This document shows positions 51,703-61,170 of a stretch of 64,000 nt of DNA, one piece after another. Positions within the stretch are counted from its first letter, which is position 1, and each line of letters starts with the position of its first letter. The notes beneath the pieces were generated by a model that was not told where the DNA came from, made no database searches, and worked only from the letters and a program-made list of their open reading frames with translations. The translations under genes were made by a program, and so were the position numbers. Origin of the DNA: Stappia sp. 28M-7 (lineage in GTDB: Bacteria > Pseudomonadota > Alphaproteobacteria > Rhizobiales > Stappiaceae); the NCBI RefSeq assembly GCF_014252955.1, contig NZ_JACMIA010000001.1, forward strand, positions 2,130,258 to 2,194,257, written 5' to 3'.

Positions 51703-51813
51703 GCAAGCCGCGCGGCAGGCGGTATCTTCGTCTCCCATATGCTGCTTGCCGGCGCCGCGCCTTGCACCATTTACCGGCAGTCCGTGAAGCCAAAAGCCAC
51801 ACGAGGTTCTGCA

Positions 51814-53232
51814 ATGACGAGAAGCTCCGGGCCGTCGCGCCGTTTCCTGCTCCAGTCCGCGCTTGCCGCAAGCGCCCTGCCGTTCCTGCCGCGCCTCTCG
51901 CTGGCGAGCGCATCCGGGTCGATGGAGCTGGTGGCAAAGCCGGGCAAGGCCTCGCTTTGGGAAGAAGGCGGCCCGCTGGCGGACATCTGGGGCTATGACG
52001 GCGGCGTACCGGGACCGGTGCTGCGCATGCGCCAGGGTGAAACCCTGAGCGTGCGCTTCCGCAACGAACTCGAGCAGCCCTCAACCATCCATTGGCATGG
52101 CATCCGGATCGACAATGCCTATGACGGTGTTGCCGGCCTGACGCAGGAGCCCGTCGAGCCCGGCGAGACCTTCGAGTATCTGATCAAGGCGCCGGACGCG
52201 GGCACCTTCTGGTATCACCCGCACAACCGCAGCTGGGAACAGTTGGCGCGCGGCCTTTACGGCGTTCTGATCGTGGAGGAGCAGGAGCCGGTGCCTGTCG
52301 ATCAGGACATTGTCCTGGCCTTCGACGACTGGCGGCTCGACGAGGCGCGGCAGATCGATGTCGCAAGCCTGGGGATGCTGCACGACTGGGCCCATGCGGG
52401 GCGTCTCGGCAATGTGCTGACCGTCAACGGCCAGCCCTATCTGAAACAGACTGTCAGGCCCGGCGAGCGGTTGCGTCTGCGTGTCCTCAACACCGCCAAT
52501 GCGCGCGTGCTCCAGCTCCGTTTTTCCGGGCTTGCGCCGGTCGTCCTGGCGCTGGATGGCCAGCCGGTTGAGCCTTATCCCTTGGCAGAGGAGACGCTGG
52601 AGATCGCGCCGGCGCAGCGCTGCGACCTTATGGTCGACGTGCCGGGCGAGGCGGGCGTGTTCAAGATCGACGAAGTCTCGCGCGATCCCTTCGCGGCCTG
52701 CGAGCTGCGCGCCGAAGGTGAGCCGATCGCTCGCACGGCACCGCTGCCCGAGACCTTGCGGCTACCGAAGAACCCGCTGGCGAGCGCGCTCGATCTCGAA
52801 GGTGCGCTTTCGGTCGACCTCCTGATGGAGGGTGGGGCGATGGGGCGCATGGGCGCCGCGATGCTGCATGGCGAGAGGAAGGGCATGCGCGACCTCATGG
52901 AGGCCGGCAAGCTCTGGAGCTTCAACGGCGTCGCCGGCAGCCATCATGACCCGGCATTGTTCTCGACCGCGCTCGGCCGAACGGTGCGCATGCCCATCGT
53001 CAACGACACGCGCTGGCCGCATGCGATCCACCTGCATGGACACCACTTCCGGGTTCTCAGCCGAAACAGTGCCCCGGTTGCACGGGAAGAGTGGCGCGAT
53101 ACGGTGCTGACCGCGCCGGGCGAGCGCGTCGAGATCGCTTTCGTTGCCGACAATCCCGGCAAGTGGATGCTTCACTGTCACATGCTCGAACATCAGGAAG
53201 CCGGCATGATGAGCTGGTTCGAGATAAGCTGA
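51814..53232 (+). CDS. Tat-exported multicopper oxidase
   Basis: A 472-residue three-cupredoxin laccase-like protein. The Tat signal is SRRFLLQSALAASALPFL. Copper ligands are HWHGIRID and FWYHPHNR (type 2/3), HAIHLHGHHFRVL, and HCHMLEHQEAGMM (type 1 and 3), all present. Such enzymes oxidise Cu(I) or phenolics, or help cell division (FtsP-like). A Met-rich insert typical of CueO is not obvious, although MEGGAMGRMGAAMLHGERKGMRDLMEAG carries several Met. ATG 51814 follows CGAGG. Confidence 0.92.
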   Translation: MTRSSGPSRRFLLQSALAASALPFLPRLSLASASGSMELVAKPGKASLWEEGGPLADIWGYDGGVPGPVLRMRQGETLSVRFRNELEQPSTIHWHGIRIDNAYDGVAGLTQEPVEPGETFEYLIKAPDAGTFWYHPHNRSWEQLARGLYGVLIVEEQEPVPVDQDIVLAFDDWRLDEARQIDVASLGMLHDWAHAGRLGNVLTVNGQPYLKQTVRPGERLRLRVLNTANARVLQLRFSGLAPVVLALDGQPVEPYPLAEETLEIAPAQRCDLMVDVPGEAGVFKIDEVSRDPFAACELRAEGEPIARTAPLPETLRLPKNPLASALDLEGALSVDLLMEGGAMGRMGAAMLHGERKGMRDLMEAGKLWSFNGVAGSHHDPALFSTALGRTVRMPIVNDTRWPHAIHLHGHHFRVLSRNSAPVAREEWRDTVLTAPGERVEIAFVADNPGKWMLHCHMLEHQEAGMMSWFEIS

Positions 53233-53290
53233 CCTTCGCTGCAAGGCGGACAGGTCCAGACCACATCAACAGGAGAGGAACGTTTCCCGC

Positions 53291-53593
53291 ATGGCCAACA
53301 GACAGGAACGGCGCGCAGGACGCGCGTCAGGGACGCTCGATACGACCGGTTTCCTGCAGGTCGCGGGCAAGTTCATCGACGTGGCGAACCGCGAGAACCG
53401 CAAGATCCCGGCCACGGACCTGCAGATGGCCTTCCTCTGGGCGGCGGCTCGCTACAACGCTCATGTGGCAAAAGCAGTGGTCGGCGTCGAGGATCACGAG
53501 GACTTCGTGACCAAAATGGTCGAGAGCTACCGGGAAATGCTGCGTCAGAACCTTGCCGATCCGGAGTTGGATCCGCCGGCGGGAAGTGCCTGA
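53291..53593 (+). CDS. DUF5076-like small protein
   Basis: A 100-residue protein: MANRQERRAGRASGTLDTTGFLQVAGKFIDVANRENRKIPATDLQMAFLWAAARYNAHVAKAVVGVEDHEDFVTKMVESYREMLRQNLADPEL. Predicted mostly helical, no signal. I recall this as DUF5076. AGGAGAGG lies upstream. The function is unknown. It converges on the 4Fe-4S protein gene across a hairpin. Confidence 0.78.
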   Translation: MANRQERRAGRASGTLDTTGFLQVAGKFIDVANRENRKIPATDLQMAFLWAAARYNAHVAKAVVGVEDHEDFVTKMVESYREMLRQNLADPELDPPAGSA

Positions 53594-53605
53594 CGCCGCT
53601 GGGGC

Positions 53606-53640
53606 GAAAACCGGTCGCCGCCGGGCGGCAGCGACCGGTC
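53606..53640 (-). terminator. Hairpin terminator between convergent genes
   Basis: ACCGGTCGC (53610-53618) and GCGACCGGT (53631-53639) form a 9-bp perfect stem with inner GCC/GGC pairs. On the reverse strand it is followed by TTTT, so it best serves the leftward 4Fe-4S protein gene, but could stop both directions. Confidence 0.65.
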
Positions 53641-53644
53641 GATT

Positions 53645-55684
53645 TCAGTTGTCCTTGAGGAAATCGTCCGCGGTGAGCGAGCCCTTTTCCATCGCCAGAT
53701 AATCGTCGGTCGTGACGATCCGCGGCCTTGCGCCGCCCCGCAGCGGCGTGTCGTCCATTTCCCACTGGGCCGAGATCCGGCAGTCGTCGCACATCTCGAT
53801 CAGGGCGATCTGGTCGGCACGCTGGAACATCCAGTGCTTGCCGGACAGCTTTTCGCGGATGCGGGCGATGGACGAGCGCGTGCCGAAGGCCTTGCCGCAG
53901 GAAACGCAGGTCGCCGGCTCTTCTTCGTGCAAGACCTCGGGCCGCATGGCGCTCGGAGCGGCGTTGTAGCGCGCGTCCAGCGTGATGACCTGTTCCGGGC
54001 AGGTATTGGCACACAGACCGCACTGCACGCAGGCCGCTTCCGTGATGCTGACCTGGGGTTTGTCCGGATTGTCGGAAAGCGCAGCCGTCGGGCAGGCGGA
54101 AACGCAGGCAAGGCAGAGCGTGCAACCGTCGGAAGCAATCTGGATGCGGCCATAAGGCGCGTGCGCGGGCAGCGCAATCAACTCCTGCGGCGCCGGGGCA
54201 CCTTCCAGCAGACGGGCAATCGCGCTGCGCGCGACGTCGCGCTTGCCACCGACCGGATCGAAGCTTGCCGACCGGACGGCGAGGGCGTTCGCCTCGACGG
54301 GGAAATAGCCGGACACCGCGTCGGGGTCGTCTTCGACAGCGATGGAGAAGGTGCCGGATGGCTTGTATCCCATGCCGGCCAGCAGGCTCTCGCAGAGCTC
54401 GATTTCCATGCGCAGGGCATCCAGCTCGTGCGCCTTGGAGGGCGGGCAGAGGAAGACGATGCGCTGTGCACCGGCAAGCACGGCGGCAAGCATCGCGTCA
54501 TGGCCGAAGCTCGTGACGGCATGGGCGCCATGCGGCAGCACGTTGCCCGGTAGGCCCTCGCCGAGGCGGGCGAGCGCATTGATGATGTCGCCGCCATGCT
54601 GGCTTTCGTGGATGAGGAGAACGGCATTCTTGCCGCCGGCCTCGCGATAGGCGCCGAGCAAGGCCTGGAGGCGGCGGATCTGGCTGCTACGGTCCGGGTA
54701 GCGGTAGCTGACCGCACCGGTGGGGCAGTGCGCCGCGCAGGAGCCGCAGCCGCCGCAAATGCCCGGATCGATGGCGATCTCGCGCCCGGTGCTGGAAATC
54801 GCTCCTGCCGGACACGCGTCCAGACAGTTGGTGCAGCCGGTCTTGCCCGAGCGGCCATGGGCGCAGATCGAAGCGTCGTAGGTGACGTAGAGCGGCTTTT
54901 CGAACGTGCCGACCATGTCGGCCATGTCGAACATCGCCCGCGCCACCGCGGCCGGATTGCCCGGATCGACGCGGATGTATCCATCGCGCTTGGACGCGGC
55001 GCTGACCAGTGGGGTCTCACCGGACAGATCAAGGATCAGGCTGCAATTGGCGCGTGCGCCGTCACGGGGCAGGGCGAAGGAGGGAGCCCCGCGCGAGGAT
55101 GGCAGCATCTGGGCATAGCCGTCGACCGTGACCTCAAAATCGCCCAACGACCCGCCAACAGTGCGGATGCGTCCCATATGTACCGGGATTTCCAGCGTGC
55201 CGGGCAGGATGAGATCCAAGGCATCGCTGAGCAGCAGAGAGACCGACAGTCGCCCCTCCAGGGCCCGGGCCGCATCGAGCGCCTGCTGGCCCGCGCCATA
55301 AACGAGGCAGACCCCGTCCGACTCGATCGAATGCAGGGCGGCAGGGACCGAGGGTGCCAGCGCTTCGGCGAGCAGGGCTGAGATCTTGGGATGGGGATCG
55401 GTCGAGGTGGCGCACCAGCCGGCGCGCTCGCGGATGTTGACGAAGGACAGTTCCTGCTCGGCGCCACGTTCCTCCGCGACTTCCTGGAACAGCGGGGCTT
55501 CCTGCGTGCACGCGACAAGGAGGGGCTCGCCGGTCGCCAGCGCCTTTTCGAACGAGGCCATCTGCGCGCGGCACAGCTGGGTGTGCACGGTGTGGTCCTT
55601 GTCCAGTCCTGCAATCCGGCCTGCGTCGAGACGCATGGTCTTTTCGCAGTTGCACAGCATGATCCGGGGTTTGCTCGACGCCAT
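53645..55684 (-). CDS. Large 4Fe-4S protein of the formate dehydrogenase cluster
   Basis: A 679-residue cytoplasmic protein. An N-terminal Cys-containing region (IMLCNCEKTM...VHTQLC) leads to a glycine-rich domain, then two adjacent ferredoxin motifs (CTNCLDACPAGAIS; CGGCGSCAAHCPTG), a methyl-viologen-reductase-delta-like segment (LLIHESQHGGDIINALARLGEGLPGNV), and two more (CTLCLACVSACPTA; CVQCGLCANTCPE), ending in CVSCGKAF and CDDC. ATG 55684 has GGAGGA upstream. It is divergent from DUF3305/DUF3306; the trio is commonly found with formate dehydrogenase genes. Likely electron transfer or maturation; exact role unknown. Confidence 0.88.
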   Translation of the reverse strand: MASSKPRIMLCNCEKTMRLDAGRIAGLDKDHTVHTQLCRAQMASFEKALATGEPLLVACTQEAPLFQEVAEERGAEQELSFVNIRERAGWCATSTDPHPKISALLAEALAPSVPAALHSIESDGVCLVYGAGQQALDAARALEGRLSVSLLLSDALDLILPGTLEIPVHMGRIRTVGGSLGDFEVTVDGYAQMLPSSRGAPSFALPRDGARANCSLILDLSGETPLVSAASKRDGYIRVDPGNPAAVARAMFDMADMVGTFEKPLYVTYDASICAHGRSGKTGCTNCLDACPAGAISSTGREIAIDPGICGGCGSCAAHCPTGAVSYRYPDRSSQIRRLQALLGAYREAGGKNAVLLIHESQHGGDIINALARLGEGLPGNVLPHGAHAVTSFGHDAMLAAVLAGAQRIVFLCPPSKAHELDALRMEIELCESLLAGMGYKPSGTFSIAVEDDPDAVSGYFPVEANALAVRSASFDPVGGKRDVARSAIARLLEGAPAPQELIALPAHAPYGRIQIASDGCTLCLACVSACPTAALSDNPDKPQVSITEAACVQCGLCANTCPEQVITLDARYNAAPSAMRPEVLHEEEPATCVSCGKAFGTRSSIARIREKLSGKHWMFQRADQIALIEMCDDCRISAQWEMDDTPLRGGARPRIVTTDDYLAMEKGSLTADDFLKDN

Positions 55685-55932
55685 GTCGTTCCTCCGTGGC
55701 GCGTGCCCGTCCTGCTCTGGAGCACTGGCGAGCCGCTCTTGTTCGATTTGCCCGACACTAGCGCAATTCGTGAGGATTTTCCTTACCTGCCTGAACTTGT
55801 GCGCATCCTTGTCGGAAGTCGAGGGGCGGTGAGGGCGGGAGCCGATACGGCCGCATTGCCTTTCCCTCTCGGGTGCCCCAGAATTACGCAGATACAACAA
55901 TATCGGACCGCACCTTGCGGGGAGGAATTTAC
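55685..55932. promoter_or_regulatory. Divergent promoter region with hairpin at ribosome site
   Basis: A 248-bp gap between the 4Fe-4S protein and DUF3305 genes. CCGCA-CCT-TGCGG (55908-55920) abuts the strong GGGGAGG ribosome site of the DUF3305 gene. Nothing else stands out. Confidence 0.4.
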
Positions 55933-56469
55933 GTGCAAAGGGAAGTGATTGCGCCGTTCGGCATCGTGCTGGAGCGTCGTCCGTCCTCTTCGAAATGGGC
56001 GGATTGGTCGTGGAAGATCACGGAAGTGATCCCCGACGCTCCGGCGACCGACGGATGGACGGTCATCCACGAAGACGATGGCGTCACGCGCTATCTGTCC
56101 TCACCGCACATGCTCGTGCTTCATCACAAGATGGTGGAGGCCTACGACGCGAATATCGAGACCGGCTCTCCGTCGATCTGGGCAATGCTGGATGACGAGA
56201 TCACACCCGCCATGCCGCCCTACAGGCCGCGCGGTGTCACCGCCGACCCTTACGAGGCGCAGGGTGTTCTCGACAGCGCCGCCGGACTGGTGGAGCGGGT
56301 GGCGATGCCCCGGGAGACGGTTGCCTGGATGGCGCAGTACCTCGCCTCGTTGCCGGAGGCGCCGGCCTTCCGCAAGCGCCGCCGAGACCGCATCGAGACC
56401 GAGAAGCAGATTTTCGGCAAGGAGCCGATCTTTTCGCCGCTCGGCCGCAGAGAGGAGCGGGAGTCGTGA
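55933..56469 (+). CDS. DUF3305 protein
   Basis: A 178-residue protein from GTG 55933, which has GGGGAGG 6 nt upstream; an earlier GTG at 55873 has none. The core APFGIVLERRPSSSKWADWSWKITEVIPDAPATDGWTVIHEDDGVTRYLSSPHMLVLHHKMVEAYDANIETGSPSIWAML is typical of DUF3305, an uncharacterised family found next to formate dehydrogenase. Its stop overlaps the DUF3306 start. Cytoplasmic, probably an accessory factor. Confidence 0.88.
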   Translation: MQREVIAPFGIVLERRPSSSKWADWSWKITEVIPDAPATDGWTVIHEDDGVTRYLSSPHMLVLHHKMVEAYDANIETGSPSIWAMLDDEITPAMPPYRPRGVTADPYEAQGVLDSAAGLVERVAMPRETVAWMAQYLASLPEAPAFRKRRRDRIETEKQIFGKEPIFSPLGRREERES

Positions 56470-57227
56470 GCACCGAGACCGACCGCGGCTTTCTCTCGCG
56501 CTGGTCGCAGCGCAAGCAGGCGGCGCGTCAGCAGGTCAACGAGAGTGCCGAAGAGGAGCGCGCGGAGCCCCTGGAGCCCGTCTCCGAGCTTGCCGGCGGC
56601 GAGCCGGAGGGAGGCGTTGGGCGTCAGCAGCCGACCCGGGAGGAAATCGCCGACGCCAACCGGGTGGCAGCGGAGGCTATCGATCTCGAGACACTCGGCT
56701 TCGACTCCGATTTCTCGCTGTTCCTCAAGGACGGCGTGTCCACCCAGCTGAAGAACGCGGCGCTGCGCAAGCTCTGGCGCTCCAACCCGGTTCTGGCCTG
56801 CGTCGACGGCCTCAACGACTACGACGAGGATTATCGTACGGTCGAGACCTTCGCCGATGGGATCCGCTCGTCCTGGCAGGTCGGCAAAGGCTACAGCTGG
56901 ATGTCCGAGGTGGAGGAGAAGCTGGAGGCGGTCGCGGATGCGGTCGACACGGTTACGACTTCGGAGGACGCGGCCGAACCCGCTTCCGACGTGGCTGAGC
57001 CGGACGCTCCCGAAGGCGCCGACGCGCAGGTCGCCGACAGTGCGCCGCCGGAGGACGAGGAACCGCATGTCCTGACGGCGCAGGTGCCAGAGGCCGACGA
57101 AGGACAGGTGGGGGCGCTTTCGCTCGCCGTTCCGCAGGCCCGCGACGACTATGACACGGTGCCTTCTCGAACGCAGGCCGTTCAAGAGCCGGCCCGCCCG
57201 GCGCGCCGGCGGGTTCGCTTCACCTGA
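56466..57227 (+). CDS. DUF3306 protein
   Basis: A 253-residue acidic protein starting at GTG 56466 within the stop of DUF3305. The conserved block is FLSRWSQRKQAAR...LDLETLGFDSDFSLFLKDGVSTQLKNAALRKLWRSNPVLACVDGLNDYDEDYRTV-like (seen here as DLETLGFDSDFSLFL...KLWRSNPVLACVDGL). The C-terminal ~90 residues are low-complexity Ala/Glu/Asp-rich, ending in a basic PARRRVRFT. DUF3306 partners DUF3305; the function is unknown. Confidence 0.87.
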   Translation: MSTETDRGFLSRWSQRKQAARQQVNESAEEERAEPLEPVSELAGGEPEGGVGRQQPTREEIADANRVAAEAIDLETLGFDSDFSLFLKDGVSTQLKNAALRKLWRSNPVLACVDGLNDYDEDYRTVETFADGIRSSWQVGKGYSWMSEVEEKLEAVADAVDTVTTSEDAAEPASDVAEPDAPEGADAQVADSAPPEDEEPHVLTAQVPEADEGQVGALSLAVPQARDDYDTVPSRTQAVQEPARPARRRVRFT

Positions 57228-57263
57228 AAGGACGAACCGAGGTAGTCCTGCTGAGGCGGGGTG

Positions 57264-57605
57264 CTACTGGGGCGGAAACTGGCTCTCGCAATAGCTGACC
57301 GCTCGGGAGCGGAACGTCTCGTAGCGGGCCGCGTCGACCAGTCCTTCCTTGCGCATCTGGTCGACAGCGCCGACACGCTCGGCGAGGCACGCGTCGAGCT
57401 GCGGGTTGCCGGACGAGGCCATGCCGGCAGCGACGGTGCCCGAACTTTCGAACGGCGTCATGGCAACCCCGGCAAATCCGACCTTTCCGATCCAGACCAT
57501 GGCCCCCGCCAGTCCCGCGGCGATCGCGAGCGCCGCAAGACGTGCGGCGATCCCGTCGATGGCTCGCGGTCGCGGGGAGCGGGGGGCGACGGGAGCCTCC
57601 GTCAT
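57264..57605 (-). CDS. Small membrane protein downstream of moaA
   Basis: A 113-residue protein with one N-terminal membrane helix (IAARLAALAIAAGLAGAMVWIG) and a periplasmic tail with two Cys (LDACLAERVGAVDQMRKEGLVDAARYETFRSRAVSYCESQFPPQ) that could form a disulfide. No family recognised. It starts immediately after moaA (one base between stop and start) and is presumably cotranscribed with it. Confidence 0.75.
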   Translation of the reverse strand: MTEAPVAPRSPRPRAIDGIAARLAALAIAAGLAGAMVWIGKVGFAGVAMTPFESSGTVAAGMASSGNPQLDACLAERVGAVDQMRKEGLVDAARYETFRSRAVSYCESQFPPQ

Positions 57606-57606
57606 G

Positions 57607-58608
57607 TCAGCCGCCCGTCACGCTCATGTGGCGGGAAACGGCGGGCTGGCGCGTGCGCCGGTCGATGATGAAGTCGTGGCCCTTCGGCTTGCGCCCGATC
57701 GCCTCGTCGATGGCGGAATAGAGCAGTTCGTCGCTCTCCGAGGCCCGCAGCGCCGCGCGAAGGTCGGCGCTGTCGTCCTGGCCGAGGCACATGTAGAGCA
57801 TGCCGGTGCAGGTCACGCGGACGCGATTGCAGCTTTCGCAGAAATTGTGGGTCATCGGCGTGATGAAGCCAAGCCGTCCGCCCGTTTCGGCGATGCGCAC
57901 GTACCGGGCCGGGCCGCCGGTCTTGTAGGGAATGTCCTCGAGGGTCAGGCGCTCGGCAAGGTTGGCGCGTACCAGAGAAAGGGGCAGGTACTGGTCTGTC
58001 CGGTCTTCCTCGATCTCGCCGAGCGGCATGGTCTCGATCAGCGTCAGATCGTAGCCGTTGCCGTGGCACCATTCGATCATCGGCACGATCTCGTGCTCGT
58101 TGACGCCCTTCAGGGCGACCATGTTGATTTTGACCGAGAGGCCGGCTTCGGTGGCCGCGCGGATCCCGTCCATCACCTTGGCAAGGTCGCCCCAGCGGGT
58201 GATCGCACGGAACCGCGCCGGGTCCAGCGTGTCGATGGACACGTTGATGCGGCGCACGCCGCAGTCGTAGAGTTCCGAAGCGTAGCGGGCGAGCTGCGAT
58301 CCGTTGGTGGTGATCGTCAGCTCCTCCAGATCGCCGCTGTCGATATGGCGCGAGAGCGAGCGGATCAGGCTCATGATGTTCTTGCGCACCAGCGGCTCGC
58401 CGCCGGTCAGGCGCAACTTTCGCACACCCTTGACGATGAAGGCGGAGCACAGCCGGTCGAGTTCCTCAAGGCTTAGAACCTCCCGCTTCGGCAGGAAGGT
58501 CATGTCCTCGGCCATGCAATAGACGCAACGGAAGTCGCAACGGTCGGTGACGGAAACGCGGAGATAGCTGACGGTTCGCCCGAACGGGTCGATCATCTGC
58601 TGGGACAT
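57607..58608 (-). CDS. moaA: GTP 3',8-cyclase MoaA
   Basis: A 333-residue radical SAM enzyme starting Mo cofactor synthesis by converting GTP to 3',8-cyclo-GTP. The SAM cluster Cys are C24, C28 and C31 ([15 protein letters not shown]); the second cluster uses [18 protein letters not shown], and the chain ends in the functional Gly-Gly (SVTGG). ATG 58608 has AAGGA upstream. No moaC/B/D/E genes are in the window. The position near fdh genes fits demand for Mo cofactor. Confidence 0.96.
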   Translation of the reverse strand: MSQQMIDPFGRTVSYLRVSVTDRCDFRCVYCMAEDMTFLPKREVLSLEELDRLCSAFIVKGVRKLRLTGGEPLVRKNIMSLIRSLSRHIDSGDLEELTITTNGSQLARYASELYDCGVRRINVSIDTLDPARFRAITRWGDLAKVMDGIRAATEAGLSVKINMVALKGVNEHEIVPMIEWCHGNGYDLTLIETMPLGEIEEDRTDQYLPLSLVRANLAERLTLEDIPYKTGGPARYVRIAETGGRLGFITPMTHNFCESCNRVRVTCTGMLYMCLGQDDSADLRAALRASESDELLYSAIDEAIGRKPKGHDFIIDRRTRQPAVSRHMSVTGG

Positions 58609-58835
58609 CGTGTGTTCCTTGCCCGGCCGCCGGTGCGGCCTCTTGATACCTGGACGCCGGATGCGCGGTGCCTCCGGACTCCTCCCCATTTTGAGTATGA
58701 AGGTAGCGGAAAGAAGACTTGCGTCAATTGTGCGCAGGAAGGAGAGGCCGACAGCCTCGGTCGTGCTTGCAGTTTGCCGCAGCCGCTCTATCGTCGCGAC
58801 CAACGCAAGCAACGCAACCGGGAAGGATGTGAAAC

Positions 58836-59207
58836 GTGACCGACAGCAAGCCCTGGCCGACGGAACTCCGCCTGAGCAAGGACCGCAAGCGGCTCACCGT
58901 CACCTTCGACACTGGCGAGGCGCACGAATACTCCGCCGAGTATCTGCGGGTCTGCTCCCCCTCTGCCGAGGTGCAGGGACATTCTCCGGCGCAGCGCAAG
59001 ACGGTGCCCGGCAAGATGAATGTGGGGATCCTGCAGCTCGATCCGGTCGGCAACTATGCGGTGCGCATCCATTTCGACGACCTTCACAATACCGGGATCT
59101 TCTCCTGGGACTATTTCCTCAAGCTGGCGAACGAGCGCGAGGAACTGTGGGGCGGCTATCTGCGCGAGCTGGAGGAAAAGGGCCTTTCCCGCGAGCCGCG
59201 CCGCTGA
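58836..59207 (+). CDS. DUF971 / gamma-butyrobetaine-hydroxylase-like N-terminal domain protein
   Basis: A 123-residue stand-alone DUF971 protein ([45 protein letters not shown]...[50 protein letters not shown]). In many bacteria this domain appears alone and is linked to Fe-S cluster assembly. GTG 58836 follows AAGGA. Divergent from moaA across 227 bp. Confidence 0.9.
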   Translation: MTDSKPWPTELRLSKDRKRLTVTFDTGEAHEYSAEYLRVCSPSAEVQGHSPAQRKTVPGKMNVGILQLDPVGNYAVRIHFDDLHNTGIFSWDYFLKLANEREELWGGYLRELEEKGLSREPRR

Positions 59208-59280
59208 AACTGGCGTCGACAGCCGCTTGGAATCGTCTGCATAGTTGCAGCAGTTGGAATCACTTCGGAGAGTGCGAATC

Positions 59281-59994
59281 GTGAGCGGTGATGGAGCAAC
59301 AGTCCGGTCGGCCGGACGGCAGGTCGCAAGCAATGCAAGCGGGATGAGCCGCCGGGCGCTTCTGGCCGGTCTGCCGCTTTTGCTTGCCGCATGCCAGACC
59401 AAGAGCGGCGCGATCCGCAATGCCGGCCTCGAGGTGACGACGGAAGGCACGCCCAATTATGCGCTGGCCTATGCGGCGCGGCGCGACGGCGGCTTCAATA
59501 TTCCGGCCATTCCGTGGAAAGAGTTCGATCCGCGCTATCTCCGCCAGTCGGTTCGCTACATGAGCCGCCACGAGCCGGGAACCGTGGTCGTCGACCCGCA
59601 TGCCAAGTTTCTCTATCTGATCCAGCCGGGCGGCAAGGCGATCCGTTACGGCATCGGTGTCGGCCGTGCCGGCTTTGCCTGGTCTGGCGATGCGACGATC
59701 CGCTTCAAGCGCGAATGGCCCAAGTGGTTCCCGCCGGCGGAGATGATCGACCGCGATCCATCCCTCGAGAAGTATCGCGATGGCCAGGACGGCGGCCCGC
59801 GCAATCCCATCGGCGCGCGCGGCCTCTACCTGTGGCAGGGCAATGTCGACACGCTGTACCGGATCCACGGTACCAACCAGCCGCGTTCCATCGGCACCAA
59901 CGCCTCGTCGGGCTGCATCCGCATGTGGCACCAGGACATCATCGATCTCTACGACCGGGTCGAGGTGGGCGCCAAGGTGGTCGTGCTCGGCTGA
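59281..59994 (+). CDS. L,D-transpeptidase lipoprotein
   Basis: A 237-residue YkuD-domain enzyme acting on peptidoglycan or attaching proteins to it. The signal has an Arg pair and lipobox (SRRALLAGLPLLLAACQ), so it is probably lipid-anchored. The catalytic motif is YRIHGTNQPRSIGTNASSGCIRMWHQD, with His and Cys in place. GTG 59281 has GGAGAG upstream; ATG 59344 is an alternative. It lies 73 bp after the DUF971 gene. Confidence 0.92.
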   Translation: MSGDGATVRSAGRQVASNASGMSRRALLAGLPLLLAACQTKSGAIRNAGLEVTTEGTPNYALAYAARRDGGFNIPAIPWKEFDPRYLRQSVRYMSRHEPGTVVVDPHAKFLYLIQPGGKAIRYGIGVGRAGFAWSGDATIRFKREWPKWFPPAEMIDRDPSLEKYRDGQDGGPRNPIGARGLYLWQGNVDTLYRIHGTNQPRSIGTNASSGCIRMWHQDIIDLYDRVEVGAKVVVLG

Positions 59995-59996
59995 GA

Positions 59997-60458
59997 TCAG
60001 CGCGATGTGACTGCCAGCTTTTCGGCATAGGCAAGGATCGCCTCAAGGTCGTCCTGGGTCAGGATGACCTCGGCCAGCGTGGCCGGACTGTCCTGGGGGC
60101 GGGGCGGCTCGTTCTCGAAGCGCAGATGCGCAGGGTGAGGACGGCGCGCGAGGAAGGTGGCAAACCGGTCGTGCCAGTCGTCCAGCGCACTGACCATGAT
60201 CATGAAGGACGGGGTGGAGGAGATGCCGGTCATCCGGTTCTCCGGCGTCACCACATGGCACCGCGCGCAATGGAGTTGCGATAGGGCCTTGCCGCGCTGC
60301 GCAAGCGCATCGTCTGGCGTTTGCGCGGCAGCTGACCCGGGCGCCAGCAGCGCAGGGCAAAGGGTGGCTGCGAAAAGCCCCCCAAGGACAGCGGTCGGTA
60401 ATCCCGTCAGCTGATGAGAAGATGCGGCGTGCCGCCGCTGCGTCCTGCGTCCCGTCAT
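59997..60458 (-). CDS. Exported small cytochrome c
   Basis: A 153-residue protein with a signal peptide (to about residue 45, PGSAAAQ) and a haem c site in LSQLHCARCHVVTPENRM. Distal Met candidates lie in TPSFMIMVSAL. The mature size (~105 residues) is that of a class I cytochrome. It sits between two L,D-transpeptidase genes and is convergent with the first (2 bp between stops). The redox partner is unknown. Confidence 0.85.
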   Translation of the reverse strand: MTGRRTQRRHAASSHQLTGLPTAVLGGLFAATLCPALLAPGSAAAQTPDDALAQRGKALSQLHCARCHVVTPENRMTGISSTPSFMIMVSALDDWHDRFATFLARRPHPAHLRFENEPPRPQDSPATLAEVILTQDDLEAILAYAEKLAVTSR

Positions 60459-60523
60459 GTGCCCGCTCTCCCTGCGCGTGCTTGTCAGGATGAAGGATTG
60501 CGTTGGAATGCGGGCGGATCAAC

Positions 60524-60557
60524 GAAAAAGGGCCGGCGCAATCGCCGGCCCTTTTTC
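60524..60557. terminator. Bidirectional intrinsic terminator
   Basis: AAAAAGGGCCGGCG, CAAT, CGCCGGCCCTTTTT: a nine-pair GC stem flanked by A and T runs on both sides. It ends the leftward L,D-transpeptidase gene and would work on either strand. Confidence 0.9.
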
Positions 60558-60579
60558 ATTTTCGAAGCTGGTTCGCAGC

Positions 60580-61170
60580 TCAGCGCTTGACCACCACCCG
60601 CGCGCCGACATCGACGCGGTCGTAGAGATGCACGACATCGTCATTGGCCATGCGGATGCAGCCCGACGAAACCGCGGTTCCGATGGTCCAGGGCTCGTTG
60701 GAACCGTGGATGCGGTACAGCGTGTTGCCGAGATACATGGCGCGCGCGCCCAGCGGGTTGTTCGGACCGCCCGGCATATGCGCCGGCAGCACGCGCCCCT
60801 TGGCGCGCTCGCGGGCGCGCATCTGCGGCGGCGGCGTCCAGCCCGGCCACTCGGCCTTGCGGCTGATGCGCTGGGTGCCGGCCCACTGGAAGCCCTCGCG
60901 GCCGACGCCGATGCCGTACTTCATCGCACGGCCATTTTCCTGGACGTGGTAGAGGCGGCGCTCGCCGGTATCGATGATGATCGTGCCCGGAGCATGGGGA
61001 CCATTGTAGCGCACGGTTTCACGAGGGATCGGCGACTTGCCGCTCGGGGCGCCGTGAGCGCTGAAGTCCACCCACTTGCGGGTGGCGGGATCAAAGAAGC
61101 TGTTCGCAGCCGCAGGCGTCGCGATGGTCGCGGCGACGAGCGTGGCGGCAAGCAGGTTGAAAAGGCGCAT
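60580..61170 (-). CDS. Periplasmic L,D-transpeptidase
   Basis: A 196-residue YkuD enzyme with a cleavable signal peptide (RLFNLLAATLVAATIATPAAA). Catalytic motif YRIHGSNEPWTIGTAVSSGCIRMANDD, with the His and Cys of the family. It is about 45% alike by eye to the lipoprotein paralogue at 59281, sharing the GxGREGFxWxG and IGTxxSSGCIRM blocks, but is soluble. ATG 61170 is preferred to 61185. A strong terminator follows. Confidence 0.93.
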   Translation of the reverse strand: MRLFNLLAATLVAATIATPAAANSFFDPATRKWVDFSAHGAPSGKSPIPRETVRYNGPHAPGTIIIDTGERRLYHVQENGRAMKYGIGVGREGFQWAGTQRISRKAEWPGWTPPPQMRARERAKGRVLPAHMPGGPNNPLGARAMYLGNTLYRIHGSNEPWTIGTAVSSGCIRMANDDVVHLYDRVDVGARVVVKR

